This document shows, in pieces, positions 35,624 through 43,315 of a stretch of 49,664 nucleotides of DNA. This DNA comes from Deltaproteobacteria bacterium (lineage in GTDB: Bacteria; Desulfobacterota; Binatia; Binatales; Binataceae). The translations under genes and the position numbers were made by a program. How positions within the stretch are numbered: position 1 is the stretch's first letter; the number at the start of each line of letters is the position of its first letter. The DNA lies in contig JAKBMB010000031.1 in assembly GCA_021831785.1 (NCBI GenBank), positions 1 to 49,664 of the forward strand, written 5' to 3'. The notes beneath the pieces were generated by a model. That model made no database searches. It saw nothing but the letters and a program-made list of their open reading frames with translations, and was not told the DNA's origin.

Positions 35624-37381
35624 CTAGGGTGTCCGCTTCGGCGTAGGTGTCCGCTTCGGCGTAGGTGTCCGCTTCGGCGTAGGTGTCCGCTTCGGCGTAG
35701 GTGTCCGCTTCGGCGTAGGTGTAGTCGCAGGAATAGTGGCAAGTTCGTTGATCAGGCCGGTCCCGTTCGGGCTGCCCCAGCCGGTCGCCAAATCGTAACC
35801 GGTTACTGCCGGATAGCCGTTACTGCCGCTAGTGATGTCGTGGAAACCGGTGTCATAGCCTGACCCCAGACCAAGCGGATAAATGGTCGGATTAATGAAG
35901 CCAAGCGTCGAATTACCGTTGGCAACCGCCTGTTGATTGACCAGAGCCAGGTAGCCGGCCCACATAGGCGCCGCAAAACTGGTCCCGCCGTATTCGTTTG
36001 CGGTGCAGGTGGTTTGGTCGGCACAGACGTAAAAGTCAAAATTGGCTTCTGCGGCGACGTCCGGGGAGTTCCGCAAAGTCGTGGATCCCTTGTTGGTCGG
36101 AGTGATCACGCCCGTGAACTGCTGCCAGGAGGGAATCGGAATGGCGCCCGGCGTATAATAACCGCCACCACCCTCGGCCCAAGCGGTTTCCGAACCCCAA
36201 GAGCCGCCCGCGCTACTTGTCTGTAAGTCCGTGCCGCCGACCACCGTGACATACGCATCATCCGCCGGGTAAACATACTCGGAAGACGACGTATACTTGC
36301 CACTGTCGCCGGCCGCTTGAAAAAAACTTTGACCCTGCGCCGCAAACTTTTCGAAGTAGGGGTCGTCAGTGCTAGGGTCCGGCGGCCTCCAGGTCCACGA
36401 AGAGCTCAATTGCGCATCCGGTGGAGAATGCGTGGACATGGAACTTAAAATGGCGGTATCGGTGGACCCCACGTACACATGCAGCGCTGTCATGCCCGGG
36501 GCCATGGAGACCGCCTGAGTGATGTCAATGGTCTGTTCAGTATCATCACAGCCATCCGCATAGAGGCAGGTCAAGCTGGTTCCATCCGTGGAAATGCCAT
36601 CGATAGGGACCCTGTTCGTTTGCCTAGCGTTTGTGAAGTAAGTGTTCACGTCGGCTACGTCGTATCCGTAGAACTCCAGCAACCCGAGCGTCTGGCCGGA
36701 GCCGGTGAGAGCCGTTCCTCCGTAGTAGGCCGCCCTCATGTCGCTGCCGCAATAAGAGCTCGAAGGACAGGAGCCCTTAACGGCATTGGACTTCACACTT
36801 AGATTTCTATGCAGGATGGCAGGATGCGGGATCGAATAGTTGTCTAACCCCGAGATGTGCCACAGCTGGAACGGCAGGTCCACCGTGGGCTCCCGGTCCG
36901 GAGCATAGAATGTGCGGTTTTCCGTGGGGTCCTGGTAGACGCCCATGGTCACATGAAAGGCTGTCTCGATGGTCGCCACCGAGCCCTCGAGCCGCACGTC
37001 CATACCATCGCGGGAGCCGCCCACCACCGTGAAGCCGTTCGCTTTCGCAAAACCAACCACGGCGTCATAATCCTCCTGGCTGGGACCAAACCTGGCGGTA
37101 AACTCTTGCACCGTAAGGAAGCGCCGGTAGGAAGGGCTTGAAGGATCGTAGAGCTCTTGCAAGAAAGTTTCCAACTCTGCCTGATTGCGCAGCGTTAGAA
37201 CAATGTCGAGGCTCATGGACTGTGCTGCGGGGAGCTGTCCGACGTACTGCGCCTGCCCATTGAGAGTCACTTCACGCACATGACGCGTCAACAGGGACTG
37301 TTCCTGCGCCTGACAAACGATATTCACGCCCGACACCATCGCGACGATTGTAAGCAAAGATACACTCAATCTTCGAATCAT
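35624..37381 (-). CDS. Secreted sedolisin-family (S53) serine-carboxyl protease with propeptide
   Basis: About 585 residues. A signal peptide (RRLSVSLLTIVAMVSG) precedes a pro-kumamolisin propeptide (FLQELYDPSSPSYRRFLTVQ). The catalytic domain shows the Glu/Asp pair in DTEQTIDITQA, the oxyanion Asp in FFQAAGDSG and the Ser in GGTSFAAP. The calcium-site region FHDITSGSNG and GYDLATGWGSPNG closes the fold. These enzymes cut proteins at acid pH outside the cell. The start at 37381 has AAGG 5-6 bp upstream. The last 35 residues or so are PKRTPT repeats, encoded by a tandem 18-bp DNA repeat. It is monocistronic. Confidence 0.92.
   Translation of the reverse strand: MIRRLSVSLLTIVAMVSGVNIVCQAQEQSLLTRHVREVTLNGQAQYVGQLPAAQSMSLDIVLTLRNQAELETFLQELYDPSSPSYRRFLTVQEFTARFGPSQEDYDAVVGFAKANGFTVVGGSRDGMDVRLEGSVATIETAFHVTMGVYQDPTENRTFYAPDREPTVDLPFQLWHISGLDNYSIPHPAILHRNLSVKSNAVKGSCPSSSYCGSDMRAAYYGGTALTGSGQTLGLLEFYGYDVADVNTYFTNARQTNRVPIDGISTDGTSLTCLYADGCDDTEQTIDITQAVSMAPGMTALHVYVGSTDTAILSSMSTHSPPDAQLSSSWTWRPPDPSTDDPYFEKFAAQGQSFFQAAGDSGKYTSSSEYVYPADDAYVTVVGGTDLQTSSAGGSWGSETAWAEGGGGYYTPGAIPIPSWQQFTGVITPTNKGSTTLRNSPDVAAEANFDFYVCADQTTCTANEYGGTSFAAPMWAGYLALVNQQAVANGNSTLGFINPTIYPLGLGSGYDTGFHDITSGSNGYPAVTGYDLATGWGSPNGTGLINELATIPATTPTPKRTPTPKRTPTPKRTPTPKRTPTPKRTP
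35629..35718. repeat. Five perfect tandem copies of an 18-bp unit in the protease tail
   Basis: GTGTCCGCTTCGGCGTAG (plus strand) recurs five times without change and is followed by a partial copy. Each unit encodes six residues of the Pro-Thr-Lys-Arg tail. Identical copies imply recent slippage and probable length variation between strains. Confidence 0.95.
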
Positions 37382-38055
37382 GATTACCTTTCGGCCGGAA
37401 TTTCCGTACATGGCCCCCCCTCCAATAGCGCACGTGTACAACAAAGCCGTGCCGTAGGGCAAGTTTTGGAAACTTTTGTCGTCGCCGAGGCTCCGGTCGG
37501 CCGGTGAAGCGGCCTGTTCCATCATTTCGGCGGGCCGAAACCCAGATGCGAGCCAATCTGAGCCGATTGGTGAAGGCACCTCTCCATCCCCTCTCTGCTC
37601 GCGCTCGGTCTGGGAGCTGTCACCGCGAGTGGCTATCCCGCCGGCACCGGTAGCAGCGCGATCTTCCGCAGCATGCCGCCAAACAGCCCCGCCGCGTCAG
37701 ATGCTCCTCGGCCAACAGCAACCAGTAGTAACGCGCATATTTGATGAGCCGTCTGCCGGCCTTCACCAAGCGCTGTGGCAGACTGGCCGGCGACCAGTTG
37801 CCGACCCATGCCGGCAGCGCCAGCCGCCGCCACAGGTTGCCGAAGTTATAGGCGAGCACGCTCAGCCACAGCCGCACCCGGTTGGCCTGGAAGCGGTGGC
37901 CGCTAAGCCGCGCCAGCGCGACCGCCTGCTTGCCCTCTTTGATCCACTGCTCGGCTGTGCCGCGCTTGTTGTAGAACCGCACCACTGCCCGGCTTTCAGC
38001 CGCCAGGTTGGTCACGATGAAGCCCACGCGCGAGAACAGCTCCCCGAAGTGGAAC

Positions 38056-38085
38056 CCAACCCTTCGACTGCGCTCAGGGCAGGCT
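38056..38085. repeat. Short palindromic repeat inserted in the IS1380 transposase gene (copy 1)
   Basis: CCCTTCGACTGCGCTCAGGG with flanking GCAGGCT separates two conserved transposase blocks: RRVVAK upstream and FHFGELFSRVGFIVTNL downstream. The ends CCCT and AGGG are complementary. Confidence 0.7.
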
Positions 38086-38854
38086 CTTCGCCACCACTCG
38101 CCGCGCCCGCTTCAGCAACTCCGCAATCTTGCGCTCCAAGTTACGATTGTCTGGAAGGCGGGTGGCGTACCGCATCTCCCGCTCTTCGAGCGACCCATAG
38201 ATCTCCGGCCGCGCGAAGGCCGCGTCGCCGCGAAAGGCCACTTCCTTGCCTTGTGCCGGTTGCCGGTCGATCTCCGGCAACAGCAGTTGCGCCCAACCCT
38301 CGGCGCTGTGGACGTTGCCGGGCCGCAGCTTCACCGCCAGGCAGTCGCCCGCGCCATTAAACAGCAGCAGCGGATAGTAGCAGGTGGACTCGAAGTGGCC
38401 CTTGTAGGCACTCTGCTCCTGCTGGCCATAGACCGGGACTTCAGTACTGTCCATATCCAGCACGATGCGCCGAGGCGAATCGATAGCTTCGGCCCGGGCG
38501 ACTAACTCTCGATTGAGCGCGGCCAGACCGGCGAGGTTTCCCTCTCGCGTCGGCGGCTCCGTCTCGCGTCAGCGGCTCCGTCTCGAACGACTGCAAGCGC
38601 GAGATCAAAGCCGCGCCGCGCTCCCAAATCTTACGCGCGCCGATGAGCCGGAAAGTCGGATCCTGAGAGAGGCGTTCGGCGTCGTTAACGTCTTCGTAAC
38701 CTCCCAAGCGGCTATAGATCGACTGCCCAGCAGGTCGGCCAGCGGCAATTGGATATTCTTGCCCCGGCGGGAATCGTTCAAGTGCCGGTCCACGAGTTCG
38801 CTCAAGCCGAGACGTTCGTCCAGCTCGCGCACCAGAATCAGACCACCGTCGGAA

Positions 38855-38879
38855 GCTTGCCCTGAGGGCTTCTCGAAGG
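38855..38879. repeat. Short palindromic repeat inserted in the IS1380 transposase gene (copy 2)
   Basis: On the minus strand CCTTCGAGAAGCCCTCAGGG plus CAAGC interrupts VQGARVT and SDGGLILVREL, a block normally continuous in this family. The insert is 25 bp and shifts the frame. Confidence 0.7.
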
Positions 38880-39250
38880 GTCACTCGTGCGCCCTGGACT
38901 TCGACTCGCAGGGAACTGTTGAACGAGAACCGAAAGAGCCCTTGTTGCCTCTCACCCACCGCCGCTTCCCTCCGCACCACCCCGATCGCATCCAAACCCA
39001 ATTCTGTCAGGCCTTTTCGCGCGTTTTACCAGATTGGTGCTTCACTGAGAAAATGGAAATCCGGGTTAAATAGTCGAGAGCCAAGTCGAACGGCCGGACC
39101 TAAGCCAAGCAGTTGAGCACGGTCCGGATAGCTCGAAGCGGCCTGCGGCGCGCGCGGGGTAGAGCTTGACCAGCGGCGAGTTGAGCGCATAAAAAATTCG
39201 TAAGCCGCTTCTTCGGCGGCCTACACAGCGCGATCGCGCGGGGAGACAAC

Positions 39251-40219
39251 ATGACACAAGAATTCACGGCGGAAATGGTGCGCGAACTGGCCCGCGAATG
39301 CTGCAACTGGGGCAGATGGGGCGCCGAGGACGAGCTCGGAACCGTCAACTACATCACGCCCGAGAAGATCCGCGAGGCCGCTACGCTGGTTCGCCAAGGC
39401 AAAGTAATTTCGCTCGCCATTCCGTTTGACGGCGACGGCCCACAGGGCAGAACGAGCCTGCCGTTTAGCGCGCATCAACGTTTCAACCCGATTCATTTGA
39501 TGAGCCGCAGCGGGGCGGACTCGCACGTCGGCGCCCAAGCCCATCGGCGGCTTCATACCGCCGATGACGTCATCATAATGCCTACCCAAGCGGCGACGCA
39601 GTGGGACTCGCTGGCTCACGTGTTCTTCGAAGGCAAGATGTACAACGGCTACGACGAGCGCTTGGTCAGCGGCTTCGGCGCCAAGAAGAACAGCATCACC
39701 AATCTAAAGGACAAGGTCGTGACGCGCGGCGTGCTGCTGGATATAGCGCGCTACAAAGGGAAAAAGTGGCTCGCGCCCGGCGAGGCGATTTATCCTGAGG
39801 ATCTCGACGGATGCGCCGCCCAAGAGAACGTCACGATCGGCGCCGGCGACGCCGTGCTGGTACGCACGGGCCAAATGACGCAGGTCAAGGAGCGCCAAAG
39901 CTGGGATGACTATGCCGGTGGAAGCGCCCCCGGGCTAAGCGTGACCGCCGCGCGCTGGATTTTCGCGAAGCAGGTGGCCGCGATGGCGACCGATACCTGG
40001 AGCACCGAGGTGCTGCCGAGCGAAGGCGCGCAGATTTTTCTGCCGCTCCACATCATCGGTCTGGTTCACATGGGCTTGCTGATCGGTGAGATTTTCGACC
40101 TGGATGAGCTGGCGCGCGACTGCGCGCGCGACGGATGCTACGAGTTCATGTTCGTCGCGCCGCCGCTGCCGATAACCGGCGGGGTCGCCTCGCCGATCAA
40201 TCCCCAGGCAATCAAATAA
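39251..40219 (+). CDS. Cyclase-family (kynurenine-formamidase-like) metal hydrolase
   Basis: A 322-residue protein of the putative cyclase family (PF04199). The beginning CCNWGRWGAEDELGTVNYIT and the block TQWDSLAHVFFEGKMYNG correspond to the metal-binding region, where many relatives have HxGTHxDxP; here the histidine set is partly replaced by TQWDSLAH. The family hydrolyses cyclic or linear amides and esters such as N-formylkynurenine. GGGGAGA stands before the ATG at 39251. It is monocistronic; its neighbour upstream is the IS1380 relic. The substrate is unknown. Confidence 0.85.
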   Translation: MTQEFTAEMVRELARECCNWGRWGAEDELGTVNYITPEKIREAATLVRQGKVISLAIPFDGDGPQGRTSLPFSAHQRFNPIHLMSRSGADSHVGAQAHRRLHTADDVIIMPTQAATQWDSLAHVFFEGKMYNGYDERLVSGFGAKKNSITNLKDKVVTRGVLLDIARYKGKKWLAPGEAIYPEDLDGCAAQENVTIGAGDAVLVRTGQMTQVKERQSWDDYAGGSAPGLSVTAARWIFAKQVAAMATDTWSTEVLPSEGAQIFLPLHIIGLVHMGLLIGEIFDLDELARDCARDGCYEFMFVAPPLPITGGVASPINPQAIK

Positions 40220-40486
40220 GGGTCGTTCCCAGCTCGTCCGCCAATGACGCTCGGGGGTCGTGTCCGCCAAGTATCAGCAGCGCGTTCATTGCCGGCAAAC
40301 GCGCCCGAGCGAGAACTCCCGGATACGGCTCATAAGTTGGCCCGCCGCAACAGCCGTTATGCCGGGACTCCTCGCTACGCTCGGAATGACAAGGAGTTCA
40401 CGCAATCACGGGCCATCCCCAGTACCATTCCGCGTCGGCCCAAGCGTAGCGAGGGTGCCGCGCGAGCCGTTCGGTTATCAGATTTT
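40220..40486. other. Intergenic region with a dispersed genomic repeat
   Basis: No gene. Around 40360-40395 the text CTCGCTACGCTCGGAATGAC resembles a short interspersed repeat common in GC-rich environmental genomes, and GCGTAGCGAGGG at about 40443-40454 is a partial inverted copy. The region runs into the relic CRISPR leader. Confidence 0.35.
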
Positions 40487-40592
40487 CGACCAGCGGCGGA
40501 TCCCGCTCGCAAAGCGGCTCATTGCTCTTTGAAAATCAGGGACTTGCAGGCGACCTATTTCCGCGCTCGTCAGAACGCGGTCCCATTGAAGC
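40487..40592 (+). CRISPR. Relic CRISPR leader plus one diverged repeat
   Basis: Positions 40487-40556 align without gaps to the leader next to the main array in minus orientation: 57 of 70 bases match, and 37 of the 38 bases of the core (about 40517-40554) agree. The leader is followed by a single 36-bp repeat, 40557-40592, with five mismatches to consensus. The stem is kept (CCGCGTTC pairs GAGCGCGG with one G-T wobble) while the loop changed from ATTC to TGAC. No second repeat follows; 11 bp further on the guanine-deaminase-like gene ends. Its polarity, leader to repeat, is rightwards, opposite to the main array. It is a solitary leader-repeat unit. Confidence 0.88.
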
Positions 40593-40603
40593 AGTCATAC
40601 GCC

Positions 40604-41983
40604 TCATCGCTTAGCAGAGTTGCGTTGCTGCCGCTCGTAACAGAGCCGGCCTCGAACATACGTCTGCTCGACATTCCTGTCATCTGACAGAAACACGAGC
40701 CGCGAAAGGAGTTTATCTACCTCTCCTTCTCCTCGGTTCGCCAACGATTGATCGAACGACGAAAGATCTAAAACAACAAAATCGGCGTCCTTGCCGGGTT
40801 CCAGACTCCCGGTAGTCCTCCCAAGCCCCAGCGCTCTCGCTCCTCCCAAGGTAGCCAAGTAGAGGACCAGCCCAGGCGTAACGTCGAAACCACTATTAGC
40901 CAGCGGCAGACACCGCGCGTTGTGAACATAAATCGCTGCTTGCATTAGTGAGAAAGGGCTTAGCGTCGGACCGCCGGCGACGTCCGAGCCGAGACCGACC
41001 CTATGACGCATTTGTAGCAGCTCCGCCAGATGCATCAGGCCGCTCTTCAGAAAGAGATTCGAGGTCGGGCAGTGCACGAGGCACGCTTCAGCGGCCAAGA
41101 GCGCCCTCTGCTCGTCCTGGTCAATATGTATAGCATGCGCGAGCAACGTCTTCGGGCCTAACAGCCCCGCTCTCGCGTAAACGTCCGTATAGTTGCGGGA
41201 CTCCGGGAAAAGCTGCTTCACCCACTTTATCTCGCCCGAGTTCTCGCTTAGATGAGTCTGTACGTACGCTCCTCGCTCGCGTGCGAGAGCACCCACTTTA
41301 TCCAAGAGCTCCTGGCTGCATGACGGTGCAAAGCGGGGCGTGAAAGCGTACAGCAACCTGTCGTCGTCCTGGCCGTGCCACGCCTTACACAACTGGTCGC
41401 TTTCAGCGATCGAAGTGCGCGTATCTTCGCGCAAGTAGTCGGGCACGTTGCGGTCCATCATGACCTTGCCAATGATCGCCCGTATGCCCTTCCTCTCTGC
41501 CCATTCAAAGACCTTCCACGTGCTGTCCGCTCGCACTGATGTGTAGATCGCCGCCGTAGTAACGCCGTAAGCAAGCAGGCGATCGAAGAAGATTGGAGAG
41601 AGGGAGTCCGCAACCTTAGGCGTAAACTCCTTTTCGGCAGGAAAGATATATGCATTCAGCCAGTCTAGAAGTTCCCTACCGTATAAGCCGATTGCCGGGT
41701 ACTGGGGCAAATGAACGTGCGCATCTATAAAGCCTGGTACGATAAATTTATCGGATAGATCGATTTTCTCTGCTTCTGAATGCTCGCGAGCTAGATCAGC
41801 ATAGTCGCCGACGCTGACAATTCTGCCGTTCGTATCGATTACTAAGGCACCGTCGTCGTACAACCGCCAGAAACCACTCCCCGGAGCCGGCCGCCCGGTG
41901 CCTTCAGGCGTAAGGAGTTTCGCTCGAAACAGTTTTTGGCTCATTTCCGCTGAGGCTTGTCGGTTCATCGCTACGATCTCCAT
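40604..41983 (-). CDS. Amidohydrolase, guanine-deaminase-like
   Basis: A 459-residue zinc amidohydrolase. The metal motif HVHLPQY follows PGFIDA, as in guanine deaminase, and other ligands lie in VQTHLSEN, LAHAIHI and GLGSDVAGG. The C-terminal GSLEPGKDADFVVLDL is typical. It probably converts guanine to xanthine and ammonia; related deaminases cannot be excluded. The start at 41983 overlaps the preceding small membrane-protein gene by 13 bp, and a second Met at 41968 is an alternative. It is the last gene of a minus-strand group and faces the relic CRISPR repeat. Confidence 0.88.
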   Translation of the reverse strand: MEIVAMNRQASAEMSQKLFRAKLLTPEGTGRPAPGSGFWRLYDDGALVIDTNGRIVSVGDYADLAREHSEAEKIDLSDKFIVPGFIDAHVHLPQYPAIGLYGRELLDWLNAYIFPAEKEFTPKVADSLSPIFFDRLLAYGVTTAAIYTSVRADSTWKVFEWAERKGIRAIIGKVMMDRNVPDYLREDTRTSIAESDQLCKAWHGQDDDRLLYAFTPRFAPSCSQELLDKVGALARERGAYVQTHLSENSGEIKWVKQLFPESRNYTDVYARAGLLGPKTLLAHAIHIDQDEQRALLAAEACLVHCPTSNLFLKSGLMHLAELLQMRHRVGLGSDVAGGPTLSPFSLMQAAIYVHNARCLPLANSGFDVTPGLVLYLATLGGARALGLGRTTGSLEPGKDADFVVLDLSSFDQSLANRGEGEVDKLLSRLVFLSDDRNVEQTYVRGRLCYERQQRNSAKR

Positions 41984-42183
41984 GACAATGTGACGAATGA
42001 CACGACGACGATGAGGATCAGCAAATAGATGGTGCTAGCGATCACGCGGGAGTATGTTGTACCTCCGGCCAGCCACAGGTAAACGACTGACGTAACAGCC
42101 GCAGCGATATACAGCGCAACGGCAAAGCCAACGTATAGGAGGCGTCCCAACCGGCCTGCTGCAGCAAGCGGGTTTCTATCCAA
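41971..42183 (-). CDS. Small membrane protein with two predicted membrane helices
   Basis: A 70-residue frame with hydrophobic stretches LLYVGFAVALYIAAAVTSVVYLW and VIASTIYLLILIVVVSFVTL. No family was recognised. It overlaps guaD-like 41968/41983 by a few bases and follows the 42.2-kb gene closely, so the three are probably co-transcribed. Base composition is lower in G+C than the flanks. Confidence 0.6.
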   Translation of the reverse strand: MDRNPLAAAGRLGRLLYVGFAVALYIAAAVTSVVYLWLAGGTTYSRVIASTIYLLILIVVVSFVTLSWRS

Positions 42184-42204
42184 AGCGGTTGTGAGCCCCC
42201 GTCC

Positions 42205-42906
42205 CTACGGCTTTTCGAAAAGGTCTCGGTCCAATTGAGTCCCAAGATGCACCGCGCGCTTCAAAAGATCGGAATACAGAGAGACAGCGAAAATGACATA
42301 AGCCGTTGCGGGTATTGCAGCCAAGCTTACCCAAAAGACTCTCATCGGGATCGGTGAGCCGCTGGCGCCACCGGTTAAATGAACTAGCGAAAAAGGGGTT
42401 ACCAAGATCGCAATTACGAGAGTTGCGCCCTTTGCAAGGATCTCTACGACCAGACTGTCGAGGTTACCGATCGTCTGACGGACTCCGTCGTAATACTGAA
42501 GGTCCATGTCCACAACACCCTGCTTCAGAAGCATGAGCTTTCCTCTTTCAGCGGCGAGGAGCCGCCGCTGCTCGCCGAATGTCTCCTCACGGTTACCCGG
42601 CTCTTTTCCGATCCAGTTCGAGGAGCTGGCGTGATTCCATGGCCTTTTTTTAAGCTTTGCCATTTCGCCGTCGAGCTTCACCCGTTCATTGCTGTTGAGC
42701 ACCACTTTTGCTGCCGCGATTTCAATTGCTTTGCACCAATCTTTTTCCGCGTGGCTCAAAAGTATGTCCTTTGCCTCCATCCTGAGAGTCTTGTTCATCT
42801 CGAAAGCATTCCACTCGCCGCTGTGACTGGTCAGCCGCGAACCGGAGTCGTAGGCTGTGACGAGCTGGATGAGCTTTCCCCCCTCTCCGGAAAAAAGGTC
42901 CGCCAC
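42205..42906 (-). CDS. Membrane protein part with C-terminal two-helix anchor (downstream part of a split gene)
   Basis: The frame from GTG 42906 gives 233 residues: a long charged, helix-rich region (KTLRMEAKDILLSHAEKDW, then LAAERGKLMLLKQGV), then two hydrophobic segments (ILAKGATLVIAILVTPFSLV and VFWVSLAAIPATAYVIFAVSL) and a short tail. The layout resembles two-helix membrane effectors such as SLATT-type proteins, but no motif proves this. The reading frame is continuous with the upstream 75-codon ORF except for one TAA at 42916-42918. The GTG has no good ribosome binding site, so independent translation is doubtful. Confidence 0.6.
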   Translation of the reverse strand: MADLFSGEGGKLIQLVTAYDSGSRLTSHSGEWNAFEMNKTLRMEAKDILLSHAEKDWCKAIEIAAAKVVLNSNERVKLDGEMAKLKKRPWNHASSSNWIGKEPGNREETFGEQRRLLAAERGKLMLLKQGVVDMDLQYYDGVRQTIGNLDSLVVEILAKGATLVIAILVTPFSLVHLTGGASGSPIPMRVFWVSLAAIPATAYVIFAVSLYSDLLKRAVHLGTQLDRDLFEKP

Positions 42907-42915
42907 CCAAGCGAG

Positions 42916-43143
42916 TTACTCACGCCACACCGAATCGGCGACCTCGTATCGCAAAGTGGTAGATACCGCGCTAAGGGTGCGGCTAGTGATGCGAATCATC
43001 TCGGCAAGAGCGGCGCGGCTCGCATTCTTGCTGCGTGCTTCATCCTCGATCTTCTGCGCCCGAAGGATGAAGCGATAGCCGAAATAGCTGCCAACCACGG
43101 CGCTCAAGGGCGCAATTACTACGCTTGTTAGAATCTCGGGCAC
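42916..43143 (-). CDS. Membrane protein part with N-terminal helix (upstream part of a split gene)
   Basis: A 75-residue frame opens MPEILTSVVIAPLSAVVGSY, one membrane segment, then a charged helix (KIEDEARSKNASRAALAEM). It ends ADSVWRE at TAA, and the same frame continues LAWVADLFSGEGGK after the stop. Joined, the two parts would form one protein of about 310 residues with one N-terminal and two C-terminal membrane helices. A single CAA-to-TAA change would explain it. Family unknown. Confidence 0.6.
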   Translation of the reverse strand: MPEILTSVVIAPLSAVVGSYFGYRFILRAQKIEDEARSKNASRAALAEMIRITSRTLSAVSTTLRYEVADSVWRE

Positions 43144-43315
43144 TTGGCCTCGCTCTCGTTAGGAAACCACCTTGAACATATCCGCTTGGCGGTGTTCTGC
43201 CGAGGCGGAGCGGGAAGAGGCGTGATTGCTGATGCTCTCCAGCAGTGAACGCTCCTCGCTAATCCGCTCCAGCGCATCGCTGGTGCGCAGTGCCTGATGG
43301 CCAGGCGGCGGAGAG

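Larger units (their letters stand above)
37620..39001 (-). pseudogene. IS1380-family transposase, broken by small insertions and frameshifts
   Basis: Conserved IS1380 blocks appear in order but in different frames. VQGARVT lies near 38.88 kb, LVRELDERLGLSELVDRHL- and SIYSRLGGYEDVNDAERLSQ-type segments between 38.85 and 38.68 kb, then LDMDSTEVPVYGQQE (38463 leftwards) with catalytic Asp residues, YKGHFESTCYYPLLLF, and FYNKRGTAEQWIKEGKQA (about 37.95 kb) with the catalytic Glu. At least two frameshifts coincide with 25-30 bp insertions of a palindromic repeat (38855-38879 and 38056-38085). Transposase activity is not expected. The element ends were not defined. Confidence 0.88.

Noticed and set aside
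35629-35718. Tandem repeat considered as a second CRISPR array
   Set aside because: Units are 18 bp with no spacers and lie in frame within the protease gene.
40487-40592. Relic leader-repeat considered as a CreTA antitoxin RNA gene
   Set aside because: It lies far from the cas operon and no small toxin frame accompanies it; kept as a relic unit with function open.
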